DNA from: Acanthosoma haemorrhoidale
Lineage: Eukaryota; Arthropoda; Insecta; Hemiptera; Acanthosomatidae
Assembly (NCBI GenBank): GCA_930367205.1
Contig: OV884012.1
Location: 148,381,405-148,445,404 of the forward strand
DNA: 64,000 bases
Direction of reading: 5' to 3'
Shown here: piece after piece, positions 24,118 to 37,279 of the stretch
How the letters are laid out: each line of letters opens with the position of its first letter
Position numbering within the stretch: the first letter of the stretch is position 1
Program-made: the position numbers and the translations under genes
Notes under the pieces: generated by a model
The model's database searches: none
What the model saw: the letters and a program-made list of their open reading frames with translations, nothing else
What the model was told of the DNA's origin: nothing

Positions 24118-27100
24118 TTTTATTTTTCAACTATTAAATTGTATTAATCAAACACCTTAAATCCTTATAATACAGTTAGGTCTAATTTTACTCTACCTGT
24201 TTACATGCTTGATTGCACTAATACTGTTCACAAAACAAAAATACCAGCAAGCTGATTCAGTTAATGTAAGTAAAGATTTTGATCAATTAAATAATGATGT
24301 ATTGATTTGAAATGAAAAAAAAAAATAGTTTTATATTTTCAGCACGAATGGCTGCTTTGTTGGGAATCAGTTAAGATTAATGAAAAAAAATATGCTGGAG
24401 TTTCATTGCACTTTATTAATGGTCAACACTTTATGTCTATAAGGCCCTTGTGTGAAATGATCACTGTTTGGTTGTTCTCACTGTTAATATCTCATCGTGG
24501 AGTCTGGGAATTACATTCTTTATGTCGAAATATTAACCATTGATAAAATTTGATGGTAATTCGTCTCCTTTCTTATCATCAATCAAATCTTATACAATAA
24601 AACTCTCTCATATCTAATCACACCATTTGAACTAACAGTTTTATATTTTTGTTACTTATTGTCAAATGATTTCCTAAATATGTTCTAACTTTTCCATCAC
24701 AATAATCTAAATCTCAACTAATAACTTTAAATGAATAGCACTAATAGGTTAAAAACATTGCTAGAAACCAGTGTAGTAACACAACAATAAGTATTTTAAA
24801 TATAAAGAATTGTAATTAGCAGAAATATTAATCTAAATATTATATTGGCTAAGAATTGTGTTGGTGATAAATAAAGATGATGTTAGTTATGTTTTGATTA
24901 CTTTTATCAAAGGGTTTTCACCTGTTTCTGAACTTTGCCCAACAACCCTTTAGATTAATACAATGCATAACATATTATATTCTGTATTTAAAGTAATTTG
25001 AAGTTTTATGTTAGTGATTAATAATATTTAAGGTTTATAAAATCTTCAAGCATTAAAAGCGCATATAAAAAACATAAGAATGTTGAAACTCTACACCAAA
25101 AGCTAGAGCTTTGTCCACATGGGAAGGCCCCCAATTCGCCCCCCTTCCTAAGTCAATCAAAATCCAGAGTGGTTATTTCCAACCAATCACCCTACATAAA
25201 TAAACAACTAATTTGTCATTTCTTTTGTTTAAACGTATTGTACATAATATGATAAAATATAAGCATGTTTATTTATTTACTTTTTCTCTATCTACATTTT
25301 AAATAGCAACCAAAATATAGCAGTATTGGCTATGATGTCTCCTTTTTCACATTGCAATAATTCTCTTAAAACAAACGGCCTTTTAAAAAGTACTTTCTTC
25401 AGCAGTTTTAATTTTTACCACCAGGCAAAGTATCTTTATGTGGCCATCCCCAATTCCTTCTCCACCGCGCAAGTGAAGTCTTGAAGTCTTTTTTACTTAT
25501 TAAGCTTAAAAATGTTGATGTCGAGTCAGGCCATTAAATTTTATAATTACAATATTATTATATTGTTATTGTTATTTTATAAAATTTAGACAAAAAAATA
25601 AAAAAAATTGCTCCACCAAAGGCATCCCCCCTCCTAAGTATGTACGCTACTGTGTATATTTAGCTTGGATGTTATTCTGTATGCATTAATTTAAAGTTTT
25701 TCATTTAATGTCACATTATATTCCACATTTGCATAATAATTTTTTTTTATATTCTATTCTAAAAAAATAAATATTTTTCTATCATATTGAATAGGATGTC
25801 AACTTAAAAATCTTGTCCTCCTGATTAATATATAATTTTCGTAATTTTTATGTTTTTGGACTGTAACTAGACAAAGTGATTAAAAATTATGTTAAAATTG
25901 TTTTCCTAACTTTAAACTCAACGGAAAAAAGTGATTTTTTCATGATATTTTGCATGCTGGTTGCATTTAATGTCTCAGTGGTGCTGAAAATAAAAGTAAT
26001 CTTAAACAAATAATCAATGTCATTAATCATTTAATTAAAGTGTAATAAAAAAAATTTTCCCAAGCATATTGTGTAGGGTATCAAATTAAAGATCTTGCTG
26101 TGATGTTTATGAATGTATATATTATGTTGCGGGTTTAGAGTCACCTGATAGTCACCTGCATTACTTTACTCTCTATTATATTATCTGTATTACATGTATC
26201 CATAGGCCACACTGCGTGCGGCCTTATGTAATTGATCTTTTCTTAATTCTTAGGGGACTTTTGTCCCAGAATAAAGTTTATTTATCATTTCATTTCATAT
26301 CAAACTTGCCTACTAGTTTCATAACCAGTCAAACAAAACGAACTTGTTTTGAGAAATTTGTGATAGTAACAAATATCGCAATGAATAATCGGATAATAGT
26401 CAAATGTTGTGAAAGCAACCCCCAAAAATTACAATTTTTCTAAAGAGTAAGAAGTAAATACGTTTGACTGTTTATTGTGGATATTTAAGGAACATTTCAC
26501 AGTAAGTTTAAACACGAATTTAATTTGCCCGGGTTGTTCCCTAATATTAAATTTAGCACAACTCCCTAACTTTATAATGACACCACTTCTGCAGTACTTT
26601 TGTTAGGTGTTTGTTTGCTTTTATTGAGTTGTTCCTTTGATGGAAAATAGATAATCTATTATATAATAAAGTATATATAATAATTCTATAACATGTTTAT
26701 TGCATGCAGGTTACAGTAAAGACAGGTTAAGTTCAGATATGAAAGATTTCAAAGAGATTATTTTTTCATTACACTACTCCATTCAGATTATTAGACTATG
26801 CAGTAATTATATCGTAAACCAGCTTAAAGAAGGCTTGGGTTATCAGAGGTTATCAGAGTCTTATCGGGTCAAAGGTTCCAAGTTAGTAGAAATTGATGTC
26901 AAATTAGTCACAACAGTTAAAGCTTTTTATTTAATGGGTAATTGTTATTCTGGTTAAAATATGTTTGTCAATTGCGTTTTATCTAATAATTAAGGGTTTT
27001 TGTTGCGGACACGTAAACAAGAGGTAGACTATATTTTATCTATCTATCTATATAACTACATGCAGATGTAAATTCTTCTATTTATTTTTTATTTGATCAA

Positions 27101-28025
27101 TACCCGAAAAAACATTTTTAAAATTATACTGTCTAATATAACTTAAAAGTATGGTATCCTTAAGTAAGGGCACATAGCTTCAGAAATATTTTCAGGTTTC
27201 AATCTCACTTTAAAATGTATTGAAATAATTTTTCCTTATCGAACCTGAGGAGTCCCGGCAAACGCAACATTTATTCTCGGGTCTTAACCTCTTAGTCAAC
27301 CTGCTCTAAGGCATAGAGATTAATGCATACTTACACAAGGGATTTGCATGTTAAATTATATTCATATGTACCCATGGGACCCCCATATTTCAGAAAGTTG
27401 TCTGTTTTAGTTTAAGTGTATATACTTCGTGTCTTTGTAACGTTATTAAGGCTAGGCTAATTCTAATTAATTATTAAAAGTGATGTTAGAATAGCAATGG
27501 AAAGGTAAAAATTGTTTCTTTTTGCTCATATTCTGTAGATCAAGACTTGGTACATTCGAGTAAATCACGTTAGTACTTCTCATTCGTCCTAACATAGAAA
27601 CAATGTAATTGCTGAGCTTGAAAGGAGAACATGGTTGCTTGTATTCCTGAATGTCCTATATCATTAGATCAATCTGAACTGTACGTAAAAAGTATGCTCC
27701 AAAACACCTAGGTATAGCTGAAAATCAATTTAACAAATTTTCAATTGATTATTTTTGAAAAAATATGAAAAGGATTAGGTAAGATATATAGGGCTGGCAT
27801 TTAGGCTTGCATAGTTTTCCTATGATTTTGACAATTTCATCTTATTCAATAATTAATTACCGTATTTCTGAGTGATTTAGTATCTCTCTTTAGCATTTCC
27901 GCGGCCGTGATCACAGATCACTAAGAAATACTTTAAGAGACTTAAAAGTGGCTGAATCCATGGAATCCAAATCGAAAATAGCTTTAGACTCGGTAACAGA
28001 AGTGACGATAAAACCTAAGTTGAAG
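24118..28025. other. AT-rich gene-free stretch
   Basis: No exon, RNA gene or clear repeat is seen apart from a possible LINE 3' end at about 26190-26310, where AGGGGACTTTTGTCCCAGAA precedes AATAAAGTTTATTTATC. The 85-codon plus frame at 26700-26957 has no recognisable domain. Confidence 0.45.
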
Positions 28026-28030
28026 AAGGC

Positions 28031-28296
28031 TGTAGCGACCGCTAACTACATAAGATAAATCACCCTATACTCTATTGCATATATATTGCAAGCAAAAGTA
28101 AAATAACATGAACTAAATGTATTATAAACAAATATAAATCATTGTGAATGTGTTAAGCAATAAAAGGCGGAAGCCAACTAAGTCACACAAGACAGGTCAT
28201 AAACAGTCATAAACATAACAACCCTTTTGGGGCCTCTCTACCTCCAGGGCTTGTCCCCTGGTCGGGTGACCAGGCACCCCTAGTGACGACCCGACA
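28031..28296 (+). repeat. Solo LTR, family L1, copy 2 (266 bp, internally shortened)
   Basis: It begins TGTAGCGACCGCTAACTACA and ends GTGACGACCCGACA. The perfect target duplication AAGGC lies at 28026-28030 and 28297-28301. The polyadenylation box AATAAA is at 28159-28164. Compared with copy 1 most of the middle is missing while both termini are preserved. Confidence 0.9.
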
Positions 28297-28754
28297 AAGG
28301 CAATTGTGTTCTGCGTTCAGTTATACCTTTAGTTATAAAAAATGTTTACAAATTAAAATCAAATGTCATTAACTTATGTTTATATGTTCAGTACATGATC
28401 AGAAATTTTTTGGGTACGCAAAATATTTTTAACTTTTCTATTATTTAAAATTAAGAATCCCGGCTCAATTTTTTTTTTCTTTCATAGCCCCTTTAAATTT
28501 ACAGATAATTATATATAATTATAAATCCTCAGGCGAATCTAGTTACAAATTATTTTTGTATTTCCTGTAGCATCGCTACATTATGTACAGGTTTTGTTAG
28601 TTTATAAAAATTATATAATGAATAAACAAGTATAATGATACACATTATACGTGACTGGGCTAAACTGACTAAGAAAGGTGATGGGGCTCACCTTTTTGAT
28701 CAAACTGAAAACAAAGCTTACATAATAATTCTTAACCTAATTTTTCCCTGACAG

Positions 28755-29008
28755 TCTGATGTCATCGATGTGGGAGGGATGGTGGGGTCATAGCGTTAAA
28801 CACTGGGTCGGTTAGGTGTTGCAACGAGTCTCCGACGGATGAACTCGCCCACCGACGGCACACCAAGCAACGGGTCCGGGTCAGCGTTCTTTAACCTCTC
28901 GAGAGAGGTATGTGGGACCACTTTTCGCATGATCCTATTCTGGAAATGTTGGAGACACTTGGCTGTATTGTCAGTCAAGCGGGTAAATAGCGGGGCACCG
29001 TATACTCA
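28755..29008 (-). mobile_element. Fragment of a second Jockey-like LINE
   Basis: On the minus strand the fragment encodes VYGAPLFTRLTDNTAKCLQ, FQNRIMRKVVPHTSLERLKN and VPSVGEFIRRRL, ending at a stop at 28796-28798. This is the same C-terminal reverse transcriptase region as family 1 (tyrosine-containing start, then K..LQ.FQN.I.RKV), but the sequence is clearly different, so it is another LINE family. Both ends are truncated and the 3' UTR is not recognisable. Confidence 0.72.
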
Positions 29009-29775
29009 AGTAAAAACATAAAATTTTGATATAACAGCACATGTTTTGTTCTTTTGGGAGTGAATCCCAATTGTGTGCAATGTGTACAATATCATTACAC
29101 AACGCAAACGATATTCCTGTTTCCTTGCATTGCAAAAATAAATCCTACAGATTTATAGAGTTATCTTCTATAGAAGATCCATATTTAGGATAAATATAAA
29201 TAAATGAAAACAAACTCTATTTAAAAAAATAAATTAAGTTATGTCTATAATTATTGTGTTTTTCTTTTATATTGATATCATATTATAGCCACATCTATGA
29301 ATATAATTAACTAGAAATTTTTTAAAGAAATTAAATAGAAAGTATGTTGTTTAACTTGATTTACATATGTATATTTTCACTGTGATTTGTTAAATTAATC
29401 CTGAGCTTCTTCATAATAGTTTTATCGGCAACTATTCCATCTATACTGTCAACGTTTCACCTATTCATTTATTTAATGTCAATATATATTTAATAGACCA
29501 CTGTGAAAATAAACACACCTCAAAAATCAACACCCTGAAAGATAATATACAAACGTAAAAGCTGAATTAAAGCCTAAATAGGCGAAAAGTTGACGGTGTA
29601 TATTAAATAATCGTCAATAAAATAATTTTGAAGAGGCTCGACCTTTATTGATGACAAATATTGAAAATATACAGATGTGGATATGTCTTATCAAAAACCA
29701 ATACCCCGGAAAATAATATTGATTTAGATATCCATTTATATTTAATGTCATTGCTCTGCTTGTCTTTTTTATTAT

Positions 29776-30383
29776 TTTTGAATTAACAACAACTTTATTA
29801 TAATTACACTCTGCCTCATTGGGAAATAATTAATTGTGAAAAATGTTTTCATTCATACCATATTTACAATTTTCATTCACTCGCTCATTCATACGATATT
29901 TACAAACAGCCCAGAGACCTCCTAAATCCACATGGTTGTCACCTCTCACCCTCAAATGCAAAAGAGGAAGCGGATTCTTGGGATGTCCGGATACAAGCCA
30001 GCGGAGGCTGACCTAGAGCGCGAAAGCCACACACGCTCAGGACATAATTGGATAAACTGGCCATTGCCAGGACTCCCACTGCAACGTATTTATAGCAGGT
30101 CACGAGGCCACTGCCGCTTTAGTCTCCGAGGAGGGTTATAGGGATGAGTGGTGCAGTGCAATAACTGTGCTAGGGGTGGAATTTCATGGACTTGGCAGGG
30201 ATGAGTTCAAGAATTTAAGGTATGTTAAGATCGTTATAAAGGGTTTTGTTGCTTACGTAATGAGGGGCATTTACTATTGTTCTCAGGACTTTTGATTGAA
30301 AGGATTGGATGCGGTTGATGTTCGACTTTTTTGCTGTCCTTCATAGCTCTATTCCGTATGTCCAGATTGGCTTGAGTATATCT
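29776..30383 (-). mobile_element. LINE family 1, copy F
   Basis: Read on the minus strand it starts in the reverse transcriptase tail (KPIWTYGIELW, then SNINRIQSFQSKVLRTIVNA) and runs through the 3' UTR to ATAATAAAGTTGTTGTTAAT. The reading frame has a stop at the segment corresponding to the 'DLNIP' block. The 5' truncation point is nearly the same as in copy E. No clean target duplication is visible, consistent with the shared flank noted for the surrounding inverted repeat. Confidence 0.85.
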
Positions 30384-30661
30384 TTCTAAGATGTCTATTA
30401 CGAAATTACAAACTTTATTTATTCATTTATGATTTATACGCACTTATCGCTGGAAATACAATACACCATGTATTTTTATGCATAATTTGTTTGGCCATAT
30501 ACTCCGAAAACCTATAAACCATATCTATCTGTATAAGAATAGATACAACCAAAAGGTATAGTCCCGTACCTGTTTAAATGTGAACCCACTTATTATGAAG
30601 GAACTCAGCAATAAATGAGTTGAGATCACAATTTCGGCATGAACATGCATCGGCATGATTC

Positions 30662-30798
30662 GGGAGGTCTCTGGGCTGTTTGTAAATACTGTATGAATGA
30701 GCGAGTGAATGAAAATTGTAAATATGGTATGAATGAAAACATTTATCACAATTACTTATTGCCCAATGAGGCAGGTTGTAATTTTATCATAATAAAGT
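30662..30798 (+). mobile_element. LINE family 1, copy G, very short
   Basis: Only the last roughly 137 bp of the family are present, from GGGAGGTCTCTGGGCTGTTT to AATAAAGTTGTTGTTAATTC. The sequence downstream matches the flank of copy F in inverted orientation. A 6-bp ATTCGG occurs both just upstream (about 30657) and downstream (about 30873) and could be a short target duplication if the flank was carried along. Confidence 0.8.
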
Positions 30799-30870
30799 TG
30801 TTGTTAATTCAAAAAAAACAAGGAGAGCAATAAGCATTAAATATAAATGGATATCTGAATTAATATTATA

Positions 30871-31938
30871 ACATTCATTCGGTATGAGCCGTCAACTCAA
30901 AGAATGAGCCCCTCACTGGTCTGCAAGACTTGGCGGTCGTGCAGAATGGCATATTCATAGCTCGATATGTTTATAAAAGAGTACGTGTGAATGTTTGTTT
31001 GCTATGCATGCCCTAGTGTTTGGACGGACCCTTACCAGCTTCAATACATCGATCAAAAGACAAAGATAATAGTGGACGTCGTAAAAATTATTTTAAAATT
31101 CGAGTTTGTCAAGGGAGAAAATAGACAGAAACTCCGCGATTTGACGGGGAATTTTTCGTTCTTTGCCTCATACCGCTTTGAAGGGGATGACACCCCTGGT
31201 ATTTCTATTTATTACGATACTATGCCTGAATTTACTGTTTATGAAATATTTTGATTCGAATTCAGAAGTCATCTCCGAAATTTCGAATCCAAACTCTGAT
31301 TGATGATCATGAAAAAGTGGATTGAGTTATCTGAAAAACCTAAAGGTCAATTTTTTTCAGTTTTATGTCTTGTAAAATTGGTTAGTCTGATCCTGTTGCG
31401 TGAGGAATAATTTAGAGAGAGTTAGAAACATAATACTAGCGGTACTAACGGTAATACTTGGGATTTCATCCCTATTAAAATAATAACGATCACGGTAACT
31501 TTATCCCTTAGAGAGACCCAAGAAAAATATCCCTGGACAACGCCGCGTAATTGTGCTAGTCAGTAATAAACAAGGACTATCACCGTTTAAGTGCCTGTGT
31601 GCTCTAGTTGAGGAGTAATGAGGAGTACTCGCTTGCTTACCTTCTGAGACTTTGACTTGATCACCATCCTGTGGTAATCATTCGATGTAGGGATGTTTAG
31701 GAAGCAAGTTAGTGAATACTAATAAAGATAAGACGCTTCCGATGTCTGAAAACTACTCTATAATATCTAATTTGTTACTAAATCTAACTTGTACTGAGAG
31801 TACACGACGTCTTTCTAGGGCGAATGTCTGGAGACCTCCCCTTTGGTCTGATCAATATGCAGTTTACACCTGATACACCATAATAAAGCGATGTCCCCAA
31901 AAGGTCCTAGGGTAACCCCTTGCTACCTCCATAGGCTG

Positions 31939-31972
<34 letters not shown>

Positions 31973-33759
31973 GGATATATATTTACATATGATATATACA
32001 CCGTATCGTGACTAAGGCTCTTTCACTCGTCAAAGAATTACTGTTTAAACATCTCGTACTTCTGAAATTAACACACACAATGTTAAACAACAGTTTTTCT
32101 GATAACTTTAATATCGTAATTATTCATTCTTGATAATAAGGGCTGGTGCCGATCACACTACTACCCACGTCGGGATAGTTTACCGTGGATTGGATAACTT
32201 TTCCCGCCAACCCTTGCTGCTGCTCACCACCTTAATTTAAAGCGCACCCCCACAATGAACAAATTATGTTAACAGTGGAGTCGGCTCACGCACTAATTAA
32301 TGGTCTTTCGGATGTACAGTCAGAATGCACATGGCATTTGCGAGGAACGAGCTGACAAGAAATTCCCGAGCTGAAGACCTGCGCTTGGTAAAGGTAATCA
32401 GGGAAATAAAAAGTGGTACAATAAATATTGATTATTGATTACAGAACAGCATAACACCAATCAAGCATGCTGGATTAAGGAGTTTGACCTTTTTTTGAAA
32501 TTAAGAACTAACCATAGACTTACATTCTCGACAAACCAACCTGCGAAGATTTAGATAATGCATCATCAATCATCACGTCACCGCGGATTGTTGTAAATCC
32601 CAAACAGCTCGACTAAGAACCACAATACTAGAACGACTCAGGAATAAAGGAAAAGCAATGTCATGGAAACTGACCAACCTTGGACGAATGAGGCTTTAAA
32701 TAGATATCGTCGCTAATAAACATTTGCCAATCCGAAATTAAATAAACAATTTATTTATTTAACCATGGAGTATAAACTACATACATTTATAAAAAATATT
32801 AACTGATTCGACTAGGCGTACTATCATCTCCCGACTACATGTTACCACTGACATTGATTTTATCTACAGCGTAGTAAAAGAAAGCAATCAAAGGCTATTT
32901 GAAAATTATTAGTTATAATAATGGAGTATAAAGTGTTGTCCTACATTTAGCCCCTACATTTAAATAATTTAATATTATAGTTAAGCTTTTAGTTTTAGTT
33001 AAGAGGGTGCTATGGCGTGTGGCAACTACATATATGTAATAAGGCTGAATAGCATAAAATGAAATAAAGAAATTCTCTTTTATGTTTATGTATTATTTTA
33101 TGAACACTGCTAATAAGTGAAGTTTTATATGTGACACGGAATATGCTGCAATATTTCACAAACTTTATATTATTATTGTCACTTCAGAGCATAAATACAA
33201 GTTCACTTCTCTCCCTTTGGGCTTCACTGAAACATAAACGTGAAATACGCTCGAGATAAAACACCTTATAAATAAAAGGTGGATAGCAAAATGAAGAGGA
33301 TGAAAGAAAGAGTGCTTTAGTACGGGCGGCTACAATAGGTCCTTGTAAGAGCAGAAGACCCTCTCCACTATCTAGAATGCCATCCATGAGTAGTCAGTAG
33401 TTGCCCTCAGTTGTGCCCACCAGCCCAGCATCAAACAAAGGACTCCTCAACAAAGACCTTTCCGGGGGGTGGCTCGAGTTGTTTCGGATTACAGGATGTA
33501 CCGCCAGGGAAGTATTGGACTTATTGAGAATTCTTTCCAACGAGAAACGCGTTTAAAAGACAAATCGGTTGCGATGTTCCGCTAACCTTTTGCAGGACTA
33601 TCCCTCAATCATTTCTGCCTGTTATAGAAATATTTATCTAATTTAAGGATGACCACCCTCCACTAACATTATGGTATTAAAATCAACAATACTATAGTTT
33701 AGGGTACAATGCTGGTTGTGACCTGCTCTTCAGAGATATAAAAGGAAAACTCACTTATA
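30871..33759. other. Gene-free DNA with an unassigned reading frame and a TA microsatellite
   Basis: An 87-codon plus-strand frame at 30991-31254 (GENRQKLRDLTGNFSFFASY, then EGDDTPGISIYYDTMPEF) has balanced composition but no recognisable family or splice context. A TA run occupies about 31939-31965. Less AT-biased patches at about 31600-31930 and 32130-32400 are unassigned. Confidence 0.4.
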
Positions 33760-33764
33760 GGCGT

Positions 33765-34343
33765 TGAAGCGGCCGCTAACTACATAAGATAAATCACCCT
33801 CTACTCTATTGTATATATTGTAAATTGGTTATAATATGTTGTAACTTAAACTAAACAAATGTAAATAATATTACCAAACCACAAAGTCATAACAGTGTAA
33901 ATATGGTAAACAATAAATGACGTAGCACTTCTATCCTAACCTTGCTATGTTTTAGTCCGGCATTCCTAGTGGGAGTCTCTGCGTTCGTCTCGCTAAAACT
34001 AGCACCTCCTTGGAAGAAACCTCTTCCATGCGGATGACGGTCTCTGTGGCCCTACAAATTTTACCTAGTAGCGTCTCCCCCAGCGATCCAGTCTGCCTCT
34101 CTCCGGTTCACACTCGCCTTAGATACCGAGGGTGAATTCGTGGTCATTCCAAGAGCACATAAAATACCCTGTTTCCCTTTTCCTGAACATAGTACACTTT
34201 TGGGACACATGCCTATCAGATATGTAGTCAGATAGCTCAGTATTAAGCCCCGTCATGAAGCAATTGTCCAGGTCATGGCCTATTCAACTCTCACTCAATC
34301 GCCAGGGCTAGGGTAACCAGGCCACCCTCGTGACGACCCGACA
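33765..34343 (+). repeat. Solo LTR, family L1, copy 3 (579 bp)
   Basis: It begins TGAAGCGGCCGCTAACTACA, ends GTGACGACCCGACA, and has the perfect target duplication GGCGT (33760-33764 and 34344-34348). The polyadenylation box is at 33912-33917. The middle shares TTTTAGTCCGGC and CGTCTCGCTAAAACTAGCAC with copy 1. Confidence 0.9.
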
Positions 34344-34348
34344 GGCGT

Positions 34349-35070
34349 CTACCCACAAATTCTATTTATTCAACAAGCAAGCTTAACACTGTCATTATCA
34401 AGCGCTGTTAAATATAAAAGTGTTCAAGAACAAAAACATACATCAACATATAATTCTTAAAAAAATTCTTTAAAAGATCAAAATTAAAATTGCCCATTAA
34501 ATGAACTGCTGTGACACAAATGAAAGCATCTATAGGTGGTTTTTCCTTCCAACCCTTTATACTATATTTTTATGGTGGGTCAAAAATTCATTTACTTCAG
34601 TAAACCTTAAAAAGTACGTTACCATTTTTTTTAGAAATAGACATTTCACTAATAGCAACCTTTTTTAATAATCGCCATGTTTTATCCTAGAAAAGATTGT
34701 TAACTCTCATAATAATTGCCGGATCTGGTTCCATTGAGGCAATCGTCTTTTGACTGTCAGTTATGATAGCTGTACCCTCTGTGTATAATCTGTTAACTAA
34801 AACAGCGTGACTTGGGGTTTTGGTGAATATTTTGTGTATGGACCCTTAAAACTTCACATCAATTAAATAATAATTACGGCTTATAGAACACAAACACACA
34901 TCTCCGTATAATTGCTCCGTACCTATTTGAAAGTAAAACCTCTCTCTTCGCACTTGTCAAAAAATATATGAAGAAAAAAGTGATCTATTGTTAAACACAT
35001 TTTCCGTCACAACTACGTTTGAAGGATTGTCAGCAGTAACAGGAACTATCCTGCAGAGGAGTTTACAAAA
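34349..35070. other. Gene-free DNA between two solo LTRs
   Basis: There is no gag, pol or primer-binding site between LTR copies 3 and 4, so they are not the two ends of one element. AT-rich, no gene seen. Confidence 0.6.
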
Positions 35071-35075
35071 AATAC

Positions 35076-35700
35076 TGTGGCGATTCTTAGTATATAAGTG
35101 AAATCACCCTATACTCTAGTGCAGATATATTATAGACAAAGGTAAATAACATGAACAAAAGTAAATTATTATAAATCTATTAGCAATAAAGAAAAGCAGA
35201 AGCAAAGTAACACTAGACGAGTCTACATCTGTCAGCCATAAATCTAAGAGACCCTTACAGCCTCCAGGCCTGCGGGATACCCTTAACACGTGCAGACCAC
35301 AGGCTAAGTGATCCCGTCGGCCGCCTGACTGATTACTTAGAACCGGCACGGTCCTTAACACATGTTAGGATCTCGCAGGCACTAAGCAACCTTTTTTGTT
35401 TCAGCCCCTCCAAGGAGGCGTGGGACATATTTAACGGAGGAGGCTAGCCCCGGACGACCAGTCTTTCGCGACCGTTACTCAGTGATACTTGCTTCTGTTC
35501 GAACTCTGAAACTTTGACTTATTCTTTATGAATCCTCTGTACCTCTTGAACATAGTGCATTGTCGGGGCACATACCTATCAGAAATGGAGTCAGATATTA
35601 ACGCCGACCTGGAACGATTGTCCAGGTTACAAACTTGAACAATTCGCACTTGTCACCAGGGCTAGAGTGATTGGGCACTCCCCTAGTGACATTTCCCGAC
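35076..35700 (+). repeat. Solo LTR, family L1, copy 4 (most diverged)
   Basis: It begins TGTGGCGATTCTTAG, carries AAATCACCCTATACTCTAGT and an AATAAA box at 35185-35190, and ends CTAGTGACATTTCCCGAC. AATAC occurs at 35071-35075 and 35701-35705 as a likely 5-bp target duplication, which requires loss or sharing of the terminal A. A segment around 35230-35540 is not shared with copies 1-3. Confidence 0.78.
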
Positions 35701-35705
35701 AATAC

Positions 35706-37137
35706 GAACACACGGAAGCCCCAAGACAATGAAGGACATGGAGATAAATGGTAGAATGAAGTAGAGGAATGGAGAGTACGAAACATGAGATAGAGAACAA
35801 TAGAGGCTGATCGGAGGAAGGCACAGAGCCTAAGTTTTTATCGGCCTTCTGGCAAGGTGTCATCTATTCCACAGTTTTCCTGGCGTCAGGTCAGATCTGT
35901 CAGTGAGCAGTCGATCTGGCTGCAGGTTTGCAGAGGGTAGCCATGTTTATTTTCTTGAGGGGCAGAATGAATAAATTACAATTAGGCACCTGTAGGTTTG
36001 TTATTGATGATTCCGGGTTGTGATTGAACAAATGATTGGTCAATCAATCCAGTGTGAGACGCCAAAAGCACTTATGTTATGACAAATTGTTTTGTAAAAA
36101 GGCAAAATGATTGACATAATTTATTCCCTTATAAGTCCCTTCAAACACAACATACATTCTTCTAATCCTTCAGAGCGTCCCAATAACCCTTAGGGTCTAA
36201 TACTCGTTGGGTTATTTGAGCTAGACCAGGTGGCCTGGTCATAATATGTGGCCCTAATTTTTGTCCCAAGAAACTTTTTTTTTGTAACTTTTAGTGCGTT
36301 TTTGGTTTAAATGGACGACAAGAGGTTCGACAATGATCAAACGCAAGAAATAGATCAGATCAGGTCTCGGGATCATCGGATGTTGAAGAATCATCGCATC
36401 TGTTGGAAGTATTTATACTTCTCCATCTTGATCTGTGATCTTCTCGAGGGACAGTAAATAATAAAATCTCCGGTCTGTATAAAACTTTATCACCCTCCTT
36501 TATTTTTTAGCTGATGTGACGGAATGGTCATTATTTTATTTTCGTGATTTTTGATTATCATATTTTGAACTAATCCATGAAATAAACTTTCATATGTATA
36601 ATTTGCATCTTATGACTTGTGTTATTAAGTCCCTGCTTCTTGGGTATGCGTAACAAAGATATTTAAACTTTCTTATTTGTTTGATAAAGCAAGTTTCCTT
36701 TGGCCTAATTTAATATCAAGCGGTGAAAGCAAAACCTTTTCAATGTATCCGTTGCCCCCCTCAAAATTTTGACTTCAGCCTCCAATGTCTTGTTTAGTGT
36801 TAGTGTTTGTTGTTACCTACCATGGCTTTGATATGCACATGAAAAATATTTTGTAAGCATTGCCACTTTTAAAAGTCACTTTCAAATCTATTTGTGAAAT
36901 TATCTATTTATGATCTGCATACAGTTTATTAAGGGAATTCCAGTAATGTCTGAGTCATTTAAATTCCATAAAGAATAAATAACCATAAAATGAATTTTTT
37001 AAATTATATTCTGTGATCCATGCACAATGATATCAATATAATAGAAATTGGTTTTCATTTGTTGTTGGGTAACCTTCGTATCCTTATCGTATCAAATGCT
37101 TCATATCATAAAACAATAAATAATCACTACATATTAT
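35706..37137. other. Gene-free intergenic DNA
   Basis: No exon is recognised. A block at about 36000-36080 contains TGATTGGTCAATCAATCC-like words reminiscent of TALE homeodomain sites; this is only suggestive. Confidence 0.4.
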
Positions 37138-37140
37138 GAA

Positions 37141-37279
<139 letters not shown>

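Larger units (their letters stand above)
29714..30870. repeat. Inverted repeat of about 0.2-kb arms holding LINE ends and shared flank
   Basis: The left arm (about 29714-29925) and the right arm (about 30662-30870) are inverted copies. Each contains about 140 bp of LINE family 1 3' end plus about 70 bp of non-LINE sequence beyond the tail, sharing TTAATTC next to the tail and further AGAGCAAT and ATTAAATATAAATGGATATC. Ordinary independent LINE insertions would not share flanks. Confidence 0.8.

Noticed and set aside
30991..31254. 87-codon plus-strand frame as a gene
   Set aside because: Balanced composition but no family, promoter or splice evidence; kept only as an unassigned note.
33765..35701. 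LTR copies 3 and 4 as the two ends of one retrotransposon
   Set aside because: Each has its own target duplication and the space between is only about 0.7 kb with no gag, pol or primer-binding site.
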